A stretch of 64,000 nt of DNA, from positions 1,240,001 through 1,304,000 of the forward strand of contig NZ_CP014782.1 in the NCBI RefSeq assembly GCF_002005305.1. Reading direction: 5' to 3'. This DNA comes from Shewanella psychrophila (GTDB taxonomy: Bacteria; Pseudomonadota; Gammaproteobacteria; Enterobacterales; Shewanellaceae). Shown piece after piece: positions 63,209 to 64,000 of the stretch; positions within the stretch are counted from its first letter, which is position 1; each line of letters begins with the position of its first letter. A program made the translations under genes and the position numbers. Below the pieces are notes generated by a model. The model made no database searches, was not told the DNA's origin, and saw only the letters and a program-made list of their open reading frames with translations.

Positions 63209-64000
63209 CAGCTTGCTCCCAGGCAGAGGATAAGGCTTGATAGGCGACGCCTGGCTGTTCTGACTCGGTCACGGCTCTTACCACTGCAACATCATCTACC
63301 CCAGTGAGCTTAACGGTCTCAATACGGCTGGCGTCTATGCCACCAATTGCTACCAAGGGATAATGTCCCTTAAACAAATTCACATAGTGTTGCAGTTTCA
63401 TCAGACCTTGGGGCGCTGAGGGCATCACCTTAGTGGTCGTGGGGAAAATATGCCCCAGCGCGATGTAGGAAGGCATTATTTGTGATGCGAGCAAGAGCTC
63501 GAAGTAGCTATGGCTCGAAATACCAAGGGCAAGATTTGCGTCAGCGATACGGTTAAGATCGGCATCATAGAGATCTTCCTGCCCTAAGTGCACACCATAA
63601 GCGTTATATTTGAGCGCCAACTCCCAATAATCATTGATAAATACCTTCGCCTGATAATCCCGGCCTAAAGTGATAGCTTGCGCTATTTTATCTTCAAGAT
63701 GAGGCTCCCCTGCATCCTTTATCCTAAGTTGAATCGTTTTAGCCCCAGCTCTGAGTAAGGTTTCTAGCTGTGACAATTGAGACACCACAGGATAGAGTCC
63801 CAACCGCTCATCTATTGCCTTAAACTTGATCCCAGATGGAAGTGAAGGCCCATCGTCTAAGCTAGAAATAATCGGAAAATCATTCAAATCATTAGGCCAT
63901 CCAGTACGTGATAGGGGACCAGGGCCCTCACCTACAGGGTAACTGTGCTTTATTCCGGCAGTCACATAGGCTTTAGCGACGGCTATAGCATCATGAAGCA
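63195..64000 (-). CDS. thiE: Thiamine-phosphate synthase domain of a ThiD-ThiE fusion, 5' part cut
   Basis: The frame is open to the right edge. Residues after the edge read LHDAIAVAKAYVTAGI...PVGEGPGPL, the C-terminal end of ThiD (hydroxymethylpyrimidine kinase), then a linker and a complete ThiE domain (IQLRIKD, YGVHLGQEDL, ALGHIFPTTTK, VAIGGIDA). So this is a bifunctional ThiDE cut by the window; a GTG at 63965 that might be taken as a start is inside the ThiD end. thiC usually lies upstream, with a TPP riboswitch, both outside the window. Confidence 0.88.
   Translation of the reverse strand, partial: LHDAIAVAKAYVTAGIKHSYPVGEGPGPLSRTGWPNDLNDFPIISSLDDGPSLPSGIKFKAIDERLGLYPVVSQLSQLETLLRAGAKTIQLRIKDAGEPHLEDKIAQAITLGRDYQAKVFINDYWELALKYNAYGVHLGQEDLYDADLNRIADANLALGISSHSYFELLLASQIMPSYIALGHIFPTTTKVMPSAPQGLMKLQHYVNLFKGHYPLVAIGGIDASRIETVKLTGVDDVAVVRAVTESEQPGVAYQALSSAWEQADVSQ

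Overview
The window reads as a stretch of chromosome from a marine gammaproteobacterium, almost certainly Shewanella. The evidence is gene content and order (pgl-zwf / hexR-pykA / fadE-psrA; rsxABCDGE-nth; ruvCAB-yebC-aspS / cmoAB), moderate GC, tandem tRNA-Tyr and tRNA-Asn arrays, and several GGDEF/EAL proteins. No transposase, integrase, phage gene, rRNA or CRISPR array is visible.

Layout. 1-7.8 kb is central carbon and lipid metabolism: the pgl-zwf operon faces the RpiR-type regulator hexR and pykA, with HexR-like sites before zwf and pykA; fadE follows its likely repressor gene (psrA-like, with a TTTAAAC-N4-GTTTAAA palindrome). 8-14.4 kb holds an M2 (ACE-like) lipoprotein peptidase, an NTF2-like exported protein, a YchJ-type SEC-C protein, a GAF-PAS-GGDEF-EAL protein and two small conserved proteins. 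14.5-15.1 kb is four tRNA-Tyr genes. 15.3-20.7 kb holds a PLP-dependent cysteine synthase/desulfhydrase homologue, queE/queC (queuosine), a rhombosortase and uvrB. A 1-kb gene-free stretch upstream of uvrB carries a cluster of DnaA boxes (a DARS1-like candidate), then a strong promoter and six identical tRNA-Asn genes. 22.4-31.3 kb holds a degenerate GGDEF/EAL membrane protein and the complete rsxABCDGE-nth operon, whose RsxC has a repeat-built C-terminal tail. 31.3-34.7 kb holds a 27-aa YnhF-like membrane protein, gloA and a TonB-dependent receptor.

35.4-41.5 kb is the most unusual block: a chaperone/usher-like operon (DUF4402-type pilin, PapD-like chaperone, a 1012-aa usher-like barrel protein with a membrane-anchor N-terminus, and a second DUF4402-type subunit) with a divergent DUF4402-like exported protein. 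It lies between the TonB receptor and ruvB and looks like an accessory insertion. 41.5-51.3 kb is the conserved ruvCAB-yebC-aspS and cmoAB block, separated by a triple-SBP GGDEF protein. 51.4-57.4 kb is a compact five-gene cassette: a retropepsin-like protease, an inactive transglutaminase/7TM protein, a RimK-like ATP-grasp ligase, an M3-peptidase-like exported protein lacking its zinc motif, and an exported helical protein, coupled by short gaps and overlaps. 57.5-60.1 kb holds a LysR regulator, a SprA-like putative metalloprotease and an 85-aa protein with flagellar-rod-like ends. 60.2-64 kb is thiH-G-S-F and the 3' part of a thiD-thiE fusion cut by the window edge.

The best candidates for under-described biology are the DUF4402 chaperone/usher operon with its intergenic stem-loop, the five-gene ATP-grasp/pseudo-peptidase cassette, and the DnaA-box cluster beside uvrB. 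All functional names rest on reading motifs by eye; no database search was run.
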